Position numbers and translations under genes: made by a program. Shown piece after piece: positions 52,583 through 60,579 of a stretch of DNA of 64,000 nt. Source of the stretch: Rhynchopus sp. YZ270_cl-10 (lineage: Eukaryota > Euglenozoa > Diplonemea > Diplonemida > Diplonemidae); NCBI GenBank assembly GCA_964035575.1, contig OZ037839.1, forward strand, positions 1,935,220 to 1,999,219, given 5' to 3'. Below the pieces are notes generated by a model, which was given only the letters and a program-made list of their open reading frames with translations, did not search any database and was not told the origin of the DNA. How positions within the stretch are numbered: position 1 is the first letter of the stretch; the number at the start of each line of letters is the position of its first letter.

Positions 52583-55500
52583 AGGGTGAGAGACGACGCG
52601 CCTCCACGGGGTACCCTCGGGAGACGCCCCCCTCCTCTATGGGGGGAGGCGTCTGCTAAAGCGCGGGGAAGAAGGACGGCGGCGGGGGGCAGCCTCGACG
52701 CGATGTGCGGAGGGGCAGGTGGCCAAGGGGGGGAAAAGGGGGTGCTGCAGAAATACCTGAGGGGCTTCGACATGCGGGTAAAGGACGCAGGGGGGAACGG
52801 AGACTGCCAATTTAAGGCGGTCTCGATGGCTGTGCACGGAGACGCCACGGCGCACGGGGGGCTGAGGGAGATGGCGGTGGGGGTGTTGGAACGGGAAGCG
52901 GAGAATTGGGGTGAGCACGTTGACGGAGGACCGTCCGCCTACCGGAGGTACTGCTCGGCGATGGCGAAGCAGGGGTCCTGGGGGGACCACCTGACCCTGA
53001 AGGCGTTGGCGGAGGTGCTGATGCGGGAGGTGTATGCCTTCTCGGTGAAGGATGGGGAGGTGCGTGTGCTGAAGGTGCACCCGAAGGAGAAGGGCAGCGG
53101 TGCAGCGGTGACGGTGGCGTACGTGGACGCATGCCACTACCTGTGCGTCCTCCCCACGAGCACGGGGGAAGAAGCCGCCGAAGACCGGGCCCGCAAGGCG
53201 ATGGTGGGGGGTGCGTTGGAGGTGACGGAGAAGCCGTACACCGTGCCGCAACCGCGAAACGATGCGAAGGCGGGGACGGAGGGGGGCTTCACCCAGGGGG
53301 GAGGGAAAAAGAAGACGACGGCAGCGCTGACATTGCTGCAATCGGAGTGGGTGGGATCGACGCTTGTGCCGTGGGGGGAGGTGGTGGATAAGTCGGAGGG
53401 GGTCTGTCTTGTGCCGCAGGGTAGAGAGGTAGAGGCAGAGGGGAAGATCGCGCGCACGCCGGGCGTGACGTGGGTGGGTTTCGGGTCCTTCCCGAAGTCT
53501 GGTGGGGAGAAGATGCAGTGCCCCATGGGTAAGCAGGGGAATGGGGGGAAGGTGAACGGGGCGGCGAGCACGGCCGTGTACGTGGTGGGGAGGCTGAGGC
53601 CGGGGAGAGGAAACGGGGGGAAGAAGGCGTCGGCGGCCGTCCAACTGGTGACGGTGTTTGTGACGATGAGGCCGACAGCAGGACAAGCGCAGGACCTGGT
53701 GTCAGCGGGGAAGAAGATGCGTGCGGAGGTGGGGTGCAACCTCAACCGCCCACCATTGTGGCAGGAGGGTAAGCTGATCTCCTCGGTGGCCGACGTAAGG
53801 GAGGACGTAGCAGAGCGCTGCCTGAAGCAGAGTGGGAAGGGGGGTGTCTTCTTCCGGATGAGACGCGAGCAGTCGGAGCATCTGCCTGTCGTGTGGTTGG
53901 TGGACGGGGTGGGGCTAGAAGAGGCCCAGGGGCTGGCGACCCGGATGGGGGGATGGGGAGTGGCGGCGAGGTACGAGTCCCTGGGGATACGGGTGAAGAA
54001 GGAGGATCAGGAGCGTGCAAATGCGGCACTCATGCAGGAGGGAAAGGCGCCCGAAGGTCGATACGTGGTGTCCGGTTTCCCGTCGGGTACGTCCGGTGAA
54101 GCGGTGATGGAGTCGCTGGCAGGCGCAGGGTGGACGGTGACGCCGCTGCGGAGGCTGGAGGGATGGCGTTGGGTGGTGGGAGCGAAGCTGGATCCGCCGA
54201 CGTGGGCCATGGACATGGAGGGGAACGGGAAGGGGCTGCTGATCCGCAAGGATGGGCATAAGGAGGGCGGGGGTAGGGCAACGGCTCCGGGTCCGGGGGC
54301 GAAACAGAAGGCCAAGGTACATACCGCACATGCGTCTGGTCCGACATTTGGTGCCCGGACGGCGCCGGCGGCGACAGCGCAGCACAACCGTGGCACTGGG
54401 CCCGACTACGGTTGGGTGTCCTGGGCTGCGCACGCACGCCAAGCAGCAACAGCGCCAGCTGCAGCGAAGCCACCCACTACCACATCAAGGACACCTCCAC
54501 CAACAACAACAACAACAACGAAGCAACGGACGCCGAAGGGTCAACCCCCAATGACGTCGCCCGCCCCATCACCTGAGGACGCAGGCGAGAAGTGGGCGGA
54601 GTTGGAGCGCCGGATGGAGGAGAGGTTGGACCGCCTGGTGGGCGAGCGCCTCCAGACCCTGCTGCAGGAGACGGTGGCGTCGCTGACGGCCCAGTTGCGG
54701 GAAGAACGGGTGGAGCAACGGAAGGAGCAGCAAGTGTGGATGGCGGCCATGCTGGAGCAAGTGGGCAAGCTCTGTTCCATGCCGAAGGAGGCCACGGCTG
54801 CTGCGAGAGAGGACGCCGCTGCTGCTGCTGCAGCCCTGAGGCAGGAGGAGGAGGAGGCGAAGGCCGCCGCCGCTGCAGCCCTGAGGCAGCGTGAGGAGGA
54901 GGCGAAGGCCGCTGCTGCTGCAGTCCTCAAGCAGCGTGAGGAGGAGGTGAAGGCCGCTGCTGCTGCAGCCCTGAGGCAGGAGGAGGAGGAGGCGAAGGCC
55001 GCCGCCGCTGCAGCCCTGAGGCAGCGTGAGGAGGAGGCGAAGGCCGCTGCTGCTGCAGTCCTCAAGCAGCGTGAGGAAGAGGTGAAGGCCGCCGCTGCTG
55101 CAGCCCTGAGGCAGCGTGAGGAGGAGGCGAAGGCCGCCGCTGCTGCAGCCCTCAAGCAGCGCGAGGAGGAGGTGAAGGCCGCTGCTGCTGCAGCCCTGAG
55201 GCAGCGTGAGGAGGAGGTGAAGGCCGCCGCTGCTGCAGTCCTCAAGCAGCGTGAGGAGGAGGTGAAGGCCGCTGCTGCTGCAGCCCTGAGGCAGGAGGAG
55301 GAGGTCGCCGCTGCCGCAGCCCTCAAGCAGCGCGAGGAGGAGGTGAAGGCCGCTGCTGCTGCAGCCCTGAGGCAGCGTGAGGAGGAGGCGAAGGCCGCCG
55401 CTGCTGCAGCCCTCAAGCAGCGCGAGGAGGAGGTGAAGGCCGCTGCTGCTGCAGCCCTGAGGCAGCGTGAGGAGGAGGAGAAGGCCGCCGCTGCTGCAGT

Positions 55501-56560
55501 CCTCAAGCAGCGTGAGGAAGCCGCCGCCGCCGCTGCTGCAGTTGCTGCTGAGAACGCCAGGCAGCGCGAGGGGGAGGCTGCTGCTACTACGGCCCCGACT
55601 GTCGCAGTGCCCACTGCAGCGCCCACAACACCCGAGATGCAGATGGCGGATGAATTGTTGGACACACTCCCAGACGGGAATGCCGAGGACGTGATGTCAC
55701 CGGAGCCCGCAACGATGGCAGGTAAGCGGATACGTGCGGGAAATGGGTCCAGTGAGGTTGAGGAGCTGAGCCCGCGCCGCAGGAGGAGGAGGGCTGACAC
55801 CATCCGTGGAAAGCCGGGGGTAGTCGTAGAAGTCGCCGAAGCACGGAACCGGTCGCGGTCAGCACCGCCCAGGGACACATCGCCGACTGCGGACGTTGCT
55901 GGCGCCGGTGATGTGGAGGTAGTGGTGGCGTCCCCGAAGAAGAAGAAGAAACGCAGGAACATTGTGGCCGCTGAGAAACGACGGGAGGCACTACGGGCAG
56001 CACAGGAAGAAGCGGCGGCAAAGAAGGAGAGACGTGCTGCAGCAGTGCAGGCACAACGTGAGCAGGAGCAAGGGGAGAACGCCGGCGCAGGGACCCCCGC
56101 ACCCACGACACCAGACGCCGAGGCACGGATGGACGACGCCGACATGGCACTGCCGGTGCAGACATCGCCAGACTGTGCGGCTGTCGAGGAGGACGCGGAG
56201 ACCTCGCCAGCTCCCAGAGTGCCGGTGGCGCCACCTGCCGTGACCCTGGCGGGCAAGCGGGAAGACCGCAGTGAGTCCGGTGAGACGGTGGCGCTGCTGA
56301 GTCCGCCGCGCAGGATGCGGACGGAAGTCCCCGCAAAAGAGCAGGCGGAGGGGAACGAGAAGAACGAGGAGTCGTACGGGAACGCAGTGCTGGAGGCTGG
56401 CGACTCCATGGAGTACTGCGAGGAGGGAGGCAACGGCGCAGCCATCCCGGTGACTGTCGTGAAGGTAGCGGGGGACGTCATCGAGATCGCGTTTCGTCCC
56501 GTCCAGGGACTAGACAACAGGTTGGTAGGCCGCAACACCCTGCGCGATGTGGGGCGGTGA
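52373..56560 (+). CDS. Chimeric frame: host ubiquitin-like domain fused to LINE ORF1 (OTU domain)
   Basis: One 1395-codon frame. Residues 1-70 are the host module; LINE sequence starts at residue 71, and the LINE's own first ATG is residue 111 (52703). Residues about 130-262 match OTU cysteine proteases: GNGDCQFKAVS (Cys145 as nucleophile, Asn142 where Asp is usual), SWGDHLTLKALAEVL, and HYLCVLP with His255. Residues about 320-640 contain RRM-like strands (RYVVSGFPSGTSGEAVMESL, WRWVVGAKL). A Thr/Pro-rich linker is followed by a coiled coil and about sixteen 15-residue Ala/Glu/Lys/Gln repeats (54820-55560). Two basic clusters (SPRRRRRRADT, SPKKKKKRR) suggest nuclear localisation. In the family ORF1 binds element RNA; the OTU role is unknown. 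Whether the fusion is translated is open, since the ribozyme would separate the parts. Confidence 0.88.
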   Translation: MDVTIKGYDDNLFMIEVGVDDTTETMRQKVASATGLCEDSFRMGFGGKEEGEDITELSAGDTIILTKVKKRVRDDAPPRGTLGRRPPPLWGEASAKARGRRTAAGGSLDAMCGGAGGQGGEKGVLQKYLRGFDMRVKDAGGNGDCQFKAVSMAVHGDATAHGGLREMAVGVLEREAENWGEHVDGGPSAYRRYCSAMAKQGSWGDHLTLKALAEVLMREVYAFSVKDGEVRVLKVHPKEKGSGAAVTVAYVDACHYLCVLPTSTGEEAAEDRARKAMVGGALEVTEKPYTVPQPRNDAKAGTEGGFTQGGGKKKTTAALTLLQSEWVGSTLVPWGEVVDKSEGVCLVPQGREVEAEGKIARTPGVTWVGFGSFPKSGGEKMQCPMGKQGNGGKVNGAASTAVYVVGRLRPGRGNGGKKASAAVQLVTVFVTMRPTAGQAQDLVSAGKKMRAEVGCNLNRPPLWQEGKLISSVADVREDVAERCLKQSGKGGVFFRMRREQSEHLPVVWLVDGVGLEEAQGLATRMGGWGVAARYESLGIRVKKEDQERANAALMQEGKAPEGRYVVSGFPSGTSGEAVMESLAGAGWTVTPLRRLEGWRWVVGAKLDPPTWAMDMEGNGKGLLIRKDGHKEGGGRATAPGPGAKQKAKVHTAHASGPTFGARTAPAATAQHNRGTGPDYGWVSWAAHARQAATAPAAAKPPTTTSRTPPPTTTTTTKQRTPKGQPPMTSPAPSPEDAGEKWAELERRMEERLDRLVGERLQTLLQETVASLTAQLREERVEQRKEQQVWMAAMLEQVGKLCSMPKEATAAAREDAAAAAAALRQEEEEAKAAAAAALRQREEEAKAAAAAVLKQREEEVKAAAAAALRQEEEEAKAAAAAALRQREEEAKAAAAAVLKQREEEVKAAAAAALRQREEEAKAAAAAALKQREEEVKAAAAAALRQREEEVKAAAAAVLKQREEEVKAAAAAALRQEEEVAAAAALKQREEEVKAAAAAALRQREEEAKAAAAAALKQREEEVKAAAAAALRQREEEEKAAAAAVLKQREEAAAAAAAVAAENARQREGEAAATTAPTVAVPTAAPTTPEMQMADELLDTLPDGNAEDVMSPEPATMAGKRIRAGNGSSEVEELSPRRRRRRADTIRGKPGVVVEVAEARNRSRSAPPRDTSPTADVAGAGDVEVVVASPKKKKKRRNIVAAEKRREALRAAQEEAAAKKERRAAAVQAQREQEQGENAGAGTPAPTTPDAEARMDDADMALPVQTSPDCAAVEEDAETSPAPRVPVAPPAVTLAGKREDRSESGETVALLSPPRRMRTEVPAKEQAEGNEKNEESYGNAVLEAGDSMEYCEEGGNGAAIPVTVVKVAGDVIEIAFRPVQGLDNRLVGRNTLRDVGR
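52582..52665 (+). ncRNA. HDV-like self-cleaving ribozyme at the LINE 5' end
   Basis: The sequence folds by eye into the nested double pseudoknot of HDV-like ribozymes. P1 pairs 52582-52588 (GAGGGTG) with 52612-52618 (TACCCTC), seven pairs starting at a G. P2 pairs 52597-52601 (CGCGC) with 52661-52665 (GCGCG). A short P3 with a pyrimidine-rich loop (TCCACG) lies between. P1.1 can form from loop CC to GG at 52619-52620. P4 is an 11-pair stem (52622-52632 with 52643-52654, one bulge). The joining strand GCTAAA after P4 places C52656 as the likely catalytic base. The predicted cut is just before G52582, the first base of the element, as in R2 and L1Tc. Confidence 0.75.
54820..55560 (+). repeat. 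45-bp coding repeat in LINE ORF1
   Basis: About sixteen units encoding KAAAAALRQREEEV-like heptad-rich segments, alternating CTGAGGCAG and CTCAAGCAG forms. One unit is shortened and some carry QEEEE instead of QREEE. The pattern fits unequal exchange within a coiled-coil region, so length is likely to vary between copies. Confidence 0.85.
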
Positions 56561-56686
56561 CGGTGTGGTGCGGTGGAAGGGTACGGCACAGGATTGGCTT
56601 CTTCGTGCGTAGTTGGAGAACGAGACGTTTTTGTGAAAACTGTCTCCCCAACAAGGGGTCAGCATCGTTTGCGCTCTGCGGGCTGT

Positions 56687-58678
56687 ATGCTGTCGGGGAC
56701 AAGGGGTAAGGGTAGAACGCGAAGGGGGGTGGGGCGAGGGGTCGGACACAGGGTGCGTCGAGGGAGGCGACGAGGGGCGTTTTTGGGCAGGGGGTCACTG
56801 CTGACATGTGGAGACGTGGAGGAGCATCCGGGTCCGTCGACCATGTCGCTTGGCACGGCAAACGTGACGTCTCTGAGGGCACACCCTGCGGTGGGGGAGT
56901 GGGATGTGGACGTTTGTGCTCTGCAGGAGGTGCGCCTCACAGAAGAAGAGATGAAGGGGGCAGCAAACGACGTGAAGGGGTATGGTGCCAAGCAGCTTCT
57001 CTTTGGTGCCCCTTGCAGACGAAGCCAGGGATCAGACCCTCTGCGCACGCGCACGCAGAATGGTGGAGTTGCGATCATGACGTGCGCTGACATACCGACC
57101 AGAGCAGTACCGCCACAATGTGCCCAACAAGCGTGGAACGAATGCCGCTTTACGCATGCGCAGGTGGCATATGGGAGCGGGGGACGTAACATCTCTGTGT
57201 TCTCGTTTTATGGTGTGTGTGCTGACAGCGACCGCACGGAGCAACTCCTGACAGGCATCTTTGAAGAAGCAGCCAGCCTTGGGGACATACCGGTGTTCAT
57301 TGCCGGAGACTTCAACGTAGAGGCTAACGAAAGTCTAGCCATTCGAGCGGCCATCTCCTCCGGCAAATGGGTTGATGCGGCAGATACCTACGCACAGCAG
57401 TTGGGTAAGGCAGCAGAGAACACATGCTATACCTCCACATCGTCTGGCAGACGTATCGACTTGGTGCTGGCGAACCACGTGGCTGCCCCCGCGATCTCCA
57501 AAGTGGTGGTCTGGAAAGAGAGCTGCCTCCCGGTACACAGACCGGTGGTGTTGACGTTAGACCTGACGCGATACGAGCAGAAGGCACCGCAGGCACGCCC
57601 TCCCCTTTCTTTGATCGGCGACGACTGGACGAAATGGCCGGCGAAGAAGGAGAAGGAGCTTGCAGCGAAGGTGATGCAGGAGAACGCTGCCCCTGAAGCC
57701 GACCTGACGAAGATGTCGGTTGAAGATCGCTGGGCACGCTTCTGCAAGATTGCGGAGGACTACCTGCTGAAGAGAGGTGCTGCAGACTCAGACCCGAAGC
57801 AACAACGCCACAGGGGGAGAGGGGAGGTGCAACCCGACGTTCTCCGACATCGGACGGCCCGCATGGACTGCGACACGCCGGATGCTGTGAACCTGGAGAC
57901 GGCTCAACTGCAGAAGACATGTCGTCAGATGGAGCAGCTCATTGGTGATCGGAGGAAGCGCTTCGGTCAGCCATCTGCAGAATCGTTGAACGAACGGCAG
58001 CTGTGGGCGAAAATCCGCAAGAAGAAGCATCTACTGAAGAGTGACACCTGGGACCTCGACCTTCCTGGGATAGAGGCGTTGTGTGGGCTCCTTGGCTGCT
58101 TGAAGAAGAGGGGTTTTGTCCTGCTGGAGCAACGGCGTCGGGCCCGCATCAAGGAATGGCGCCGCACAATGAAAGAACACATGAAGGAGAACCCAGCGAA
58201 GGTGTTCTCGTTCCTGCGGAAGGCTACGTCGTCACACACCACGTTCCTGAAACGGGAGGACGGCACGGTTACAGCTAACCTCCAGGAGATGGATGAACTG
58301 CTCATGGATGACCGTGCTTGGGGTGGGGTGTTCCGGATGTACGACGATTCCGAAGAACCTGCGTGGACGACGTTCTTTGATAGGTTCAAGGAACACATTC
58401 CTGAAGGGACCCCTTGTGTATGCGAACCCCTGACCGCCGACGACCTCCGTACGACCATCGGCAAGATGAAGCGGAAAAAGGCGGCAGGCCTCGATGGGTG
58501 GAGGGTGGAGGAGCTGAAGGAACTGCCTTTGACACTGCTGGAGGAACTCGCGCGCTGCCTGAACCTGATCGAGGATACTGGGAACTGGCCCAGGGTGATT
58601 GCGAGGGCGTTGGTGGTGCTCATCCCCAAAGGAGAAGGCGAGGAGCCCCTGAGCGACCCATTACCATCACCAGTGTGA
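56687..58678 (+). CDS. LINE ORF2, 5' part: 2A-like peptide, endonuclease, start of reverse transcriptase
   Basis: From the first ATG (MLSGTRGKG), 664 codons; an upstream GTG at 56573 keeps the frame open. After a basic stretch comes LLTCGDVEEHPGP, a 2A-like site. The endonuclease of the APE/EEP fold follows: TANVTSL, CALQEVRL with the metal-binding Glu, FIAGDFNVEAN, RRIDLVLANH, and PVHRPVV where SDH is usual, so the Asp before the last His appears replaced. A Lys/Arg-rich linker leads into the reverse transcriptase fingers (KMKRKKAAGLDGWRVEELK, ARALVVLIPKG). The frame then leaves homology at about 58645-58655 (gagCCCCtgagc) and stops, while homology continues one frame over. It nicks DNA for target-primed reverse transcription. 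Confidence 0.85.
   Translation: MLSGTRGKGRTRRGVGRGVGHRVRRGRRRGAFLGRGSLLTCGDVEEHPGPSTMSLGTANVTSLRAHPAVGEWDVDVCALQEVRLTEEEMKGAANDVKGYGAKQLLFGAPCRRSQGSDPLRTRTQNGGVAIMTCADIPTRAVPPQCAQQAWNECRFTHAQVAYGSGGRNISVFSFYGVCADSDRTEQLLTGIFEEAASLGDIPVFIAGDFNVEANESLAIRAAISSGKWVDAADTYAQQLGKAAENTCYTSTSSGRRIDLVLANHVAAPAISKVVVWKESCLPVHRPVVLTLDLTRYEQKAPQARPPLSLIGDDWTKWPAKKEKELAAKVMQENAAPEADLTKMSVEDRWARFCKIAEDYLLKRGAADSDPKQQRHRGRGEVQPDVLRHRTARMDCDTPDAVNLETAQLQKTCRQMEQLIGDRRKRFGQPSAESLNERQLWAKIRKKKHLLKSDTWDLDLPGIEALCGLLGCLKKRGFVLLEQRRRARIKEWRRTMKEHMKENPAKVFSFLRKATSSHTTFLKREDGTVTANLQEMDELLMDDRAWGGVFRMYDDSEEPAWTTFFDRFKEHIPEGTPCVCEPLTADDLRTTIGKMKRKKAAGLDGWRVEELKELPLTLLEELARCLNLIEDTGNWPRVIARALVVLIPKGEGEEPLSDPLPSPV
56795..56836 (+). 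other. 2A-like ribosome-skipping motif
   Basis: LLTCGDVEEHPGP at the N terminus of ORF2, preceded by a basic and hydrophobic stretch. The canonical motif is D(V/I)ExNPGP; here Asn is His. Known 2A-like sequences occur at the same place in trypanosome L1Tc and ingi elements. With His the skipping efficiency may be lowered. Confidence 0.7.
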
Positions 58679-60579
58679 TGTACAGGTTATGGGCGGCGAC
58701 TCGACTCCGCAAAGTGGCGACGTGGCAGGAATCCTGGATTCACGAGCGGCAACACGGCTTCCGGAACAAACACGGAACCGAAGACCTGCTGTGGTTTCTC
58801 TGTGCGAAGATGGAGGAGGCTCTGATAGACGACACACCTATCTATCTAGCCTCCTTCGACTATCAGAAGTGCTTTGACCGTGTTCCCCAAGAGATCATGT
58901 TCCAGCTCGTCGAACGGTTGGGTCTTCCCGACAACATGATGCGCCCCATCCGGGGTATATACAAGAAGCTGGGGAGGCGTTTCAAACTTCCGGCAGGTCT
59001 TGGCAAAGAATGGTTTGCGACGAATGGTATCCTCCAAGGATGCCCACTGAGCGTAATCTTCCTGAATGCGCTGGTGGCGGTGTGGATGAACGGGGTGGAG
59101 AAGGAAACGGGCACGCAGGGGCTGGCGTATGCTGACGACACCAACCTCCTGACGAAGACCCTCGACCAGCTGCGAGCGGGTGTCGCCTTCACCGGACACT
59201 TTGCAGACTTGACGGGACAACGCGTCCACGCGGGGAAAAGCACGTGGCAGAGCAACCGTCCTGATGAAGAGGAAACTGTGCAGATGAACGGCGCGGATCT
59301 TACTCGCGTCGAGAAGTCGGAGTGCCTGGGGGCGACGGTGCAGGCCCGACAGGCTGGGACGCCCACGCTCCCGACGAAGCTGGAAGACATCATCGACGCA
59401 TGCGGACCGCTAGCAGGTAAGGTGGGATGCCTCCCGCTGACTCAAGGTGAGAAAGCAGGCATCATGCAGGCTGCAGTGATGTCGAAATCTGTGTACGGTA
59501 TCACGGTGCAGGACCCACCTGGGAAATACGTGAACAGTCTTGCAACTGCAGTGGAGAAAGGGGTCCACGGCGTGAACAAGATGAACCGAAGAAGCGTACC
59601 GGTCATGCTGAATGTCTTCGAGAAAGGCCATCTGCTCGACCCCTCGGTGGCATTCGACTACAGAAGGATCATGACGTGGGCGGCGATGATACGCAAATCG
59701 GATGAGATCTGTTTGCTGGTCGAAAAGTGCAGGTCACGTGCGAAAGCGAAGCAGGCGAAGACTGGAGGACCCATCGGGTTGATTGCGCGAGCCCTCAGCC
59801 GCCTTGCGTGGTCATGGATAGACACGACAAAAGTGAAAACGCACGATGGGAGCATCGTTGATGTGAAGACAGTAAGCTTGGGTAGACTGGGCCACGTTGT
59901 GCGAGAACGGATGTTCTTCATTCGACTCTCCCGTACGAAGACGACTGCGAAGGCCAATGGCAAAGGCAGAGCTAACCTGAAGGGTATTGAAGCGGGGGTG
60001 GATAAGGAGAAAACCCTTGCTCTCACTCGAAGCAAAACTTTGACGGATTACGAGGCGGGGACGCTACGACACATTGTAGCTGACGGTGCGATAACGGGGG
60101 TGCGACTTGCGAGAGCGCGCATACGGGACTCGGCCATCTGCGTGCACTGCGAAGCGGGGGTGGACGAAAATCACAAACACTTGTGGTGGGAATGTGAAGC
60201 ATGGAGTAGCATTCGTGCGGAGTACCCCTTGCTGTTGGACATTGACAGAACGACCTGGCCAAACTGTCTCGCTATCTGCGGCATGTGCACACCGGACACA
60301 CCTTTGGAATGCGCCCGTGTTGCAGACCTGCAGAAGATGATGGTGCGCATCCTCATCGCACGCTCCAAGTGGAGCAGACCGGAAGCGACGAACCCGCGAC
60401 TGCAAGAAGACCGATACCCGTGGACGTGGGCGCCGGAGTTGGACACGACGACGCAACACGCGAACAGTTTGTCCCCACTACACCCCCCTGAAAAGGAGGT
60501 GGCCGTATGGACGTGCGCTGCTGCTGGCGTTTGCCTCCTGGTTGGGTGGTTTACAATGGAGCGACGAAGCTGGACGTGA
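58648..60579 (+). CDS. LINE ORF2, middle part: reverse transcriptase and zinc knuckle
   Basis: Continues the reverse transcriptase in another frame: ERPITITSVMYRLWAA, then motif A IYLASFDYQKCFDRVP, motif B NGILQGCPLSVIFLNAL, and motif C LAYADDTNLL with the two catalytic Asp residues. The thumb and a long C-terminal region follow (GYLR-like TLRHIVADGAITG), with a CCHC-type knuckle CVHCEAGVDENHKHLWWEC typical of LINE C termini. No RNase H motif is seen. The frame is open further upstream (from 58414) but only as a shadow. It ends at 60579, where homology-like sequence moves back to the first frame at a C6/A4 tract near 60485. It copies the element's RNA at the nicked target. Confidence 0.85.
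   Translation, partial: PERPITITSVMYRLWAATRLRKVATWQESWIHERQHGFRNKHGTEDLLWFLCAKMEEALIDDTPIYLASFDYQKCFDRVPQEIMFQLVERLGLPDNMMRPIRGIYKKLGRRFKLPAGLGKEWFATNGILQGCPLSVIFLNALVAVWMNGVEKETGTQGLAYADDTNLLTKTLDQLRAGVAFTGHFADLTGQRVHAGKSTWQSNRPDEEETVQMNGADLTRVEKSECLGATVQARQAGTPTLPTKLEDIIDACGPLAGKVGCLPLTQGEKAGIMQAAVMSKSVYGITVQDPPGKYVNSLATAVEKGVHGVNKMNRRSVPVMLNVFEKGHLLDPSVAFDYRRIMTWAAMIRKSDEICLLVEKCRSRAKAKQAKTGGPIGLIARALSRLAWSWIDTTKVKTHDGSIVDVKTVSLGRLGHVVRERMFFIRLSRTKTTAKANGKGRANLKGIEAGVDKEKTLALTRSKTLTDYEAGTLRHIVADGAITGVRLARARIRDSAICVHCEAGVDENHKHLWWECEAWSSIRAEYPLLLDIDRTTWPNCLAICGMCTPDTPLECARVADLQKMMVRILIARSKWSRPEATNPRLQEDRYPWTWAPELDTTTQHANSLSPLHPPEKEVAVWTCAAAGVCLLVGWFTMERRSWT

Noticed and set aside
54541-56589. 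682-codon minus-strand Ser/Ala-rich ORF
   Set aside because: Antisense shadow of the GC-rich LINE ORF1 repeats.
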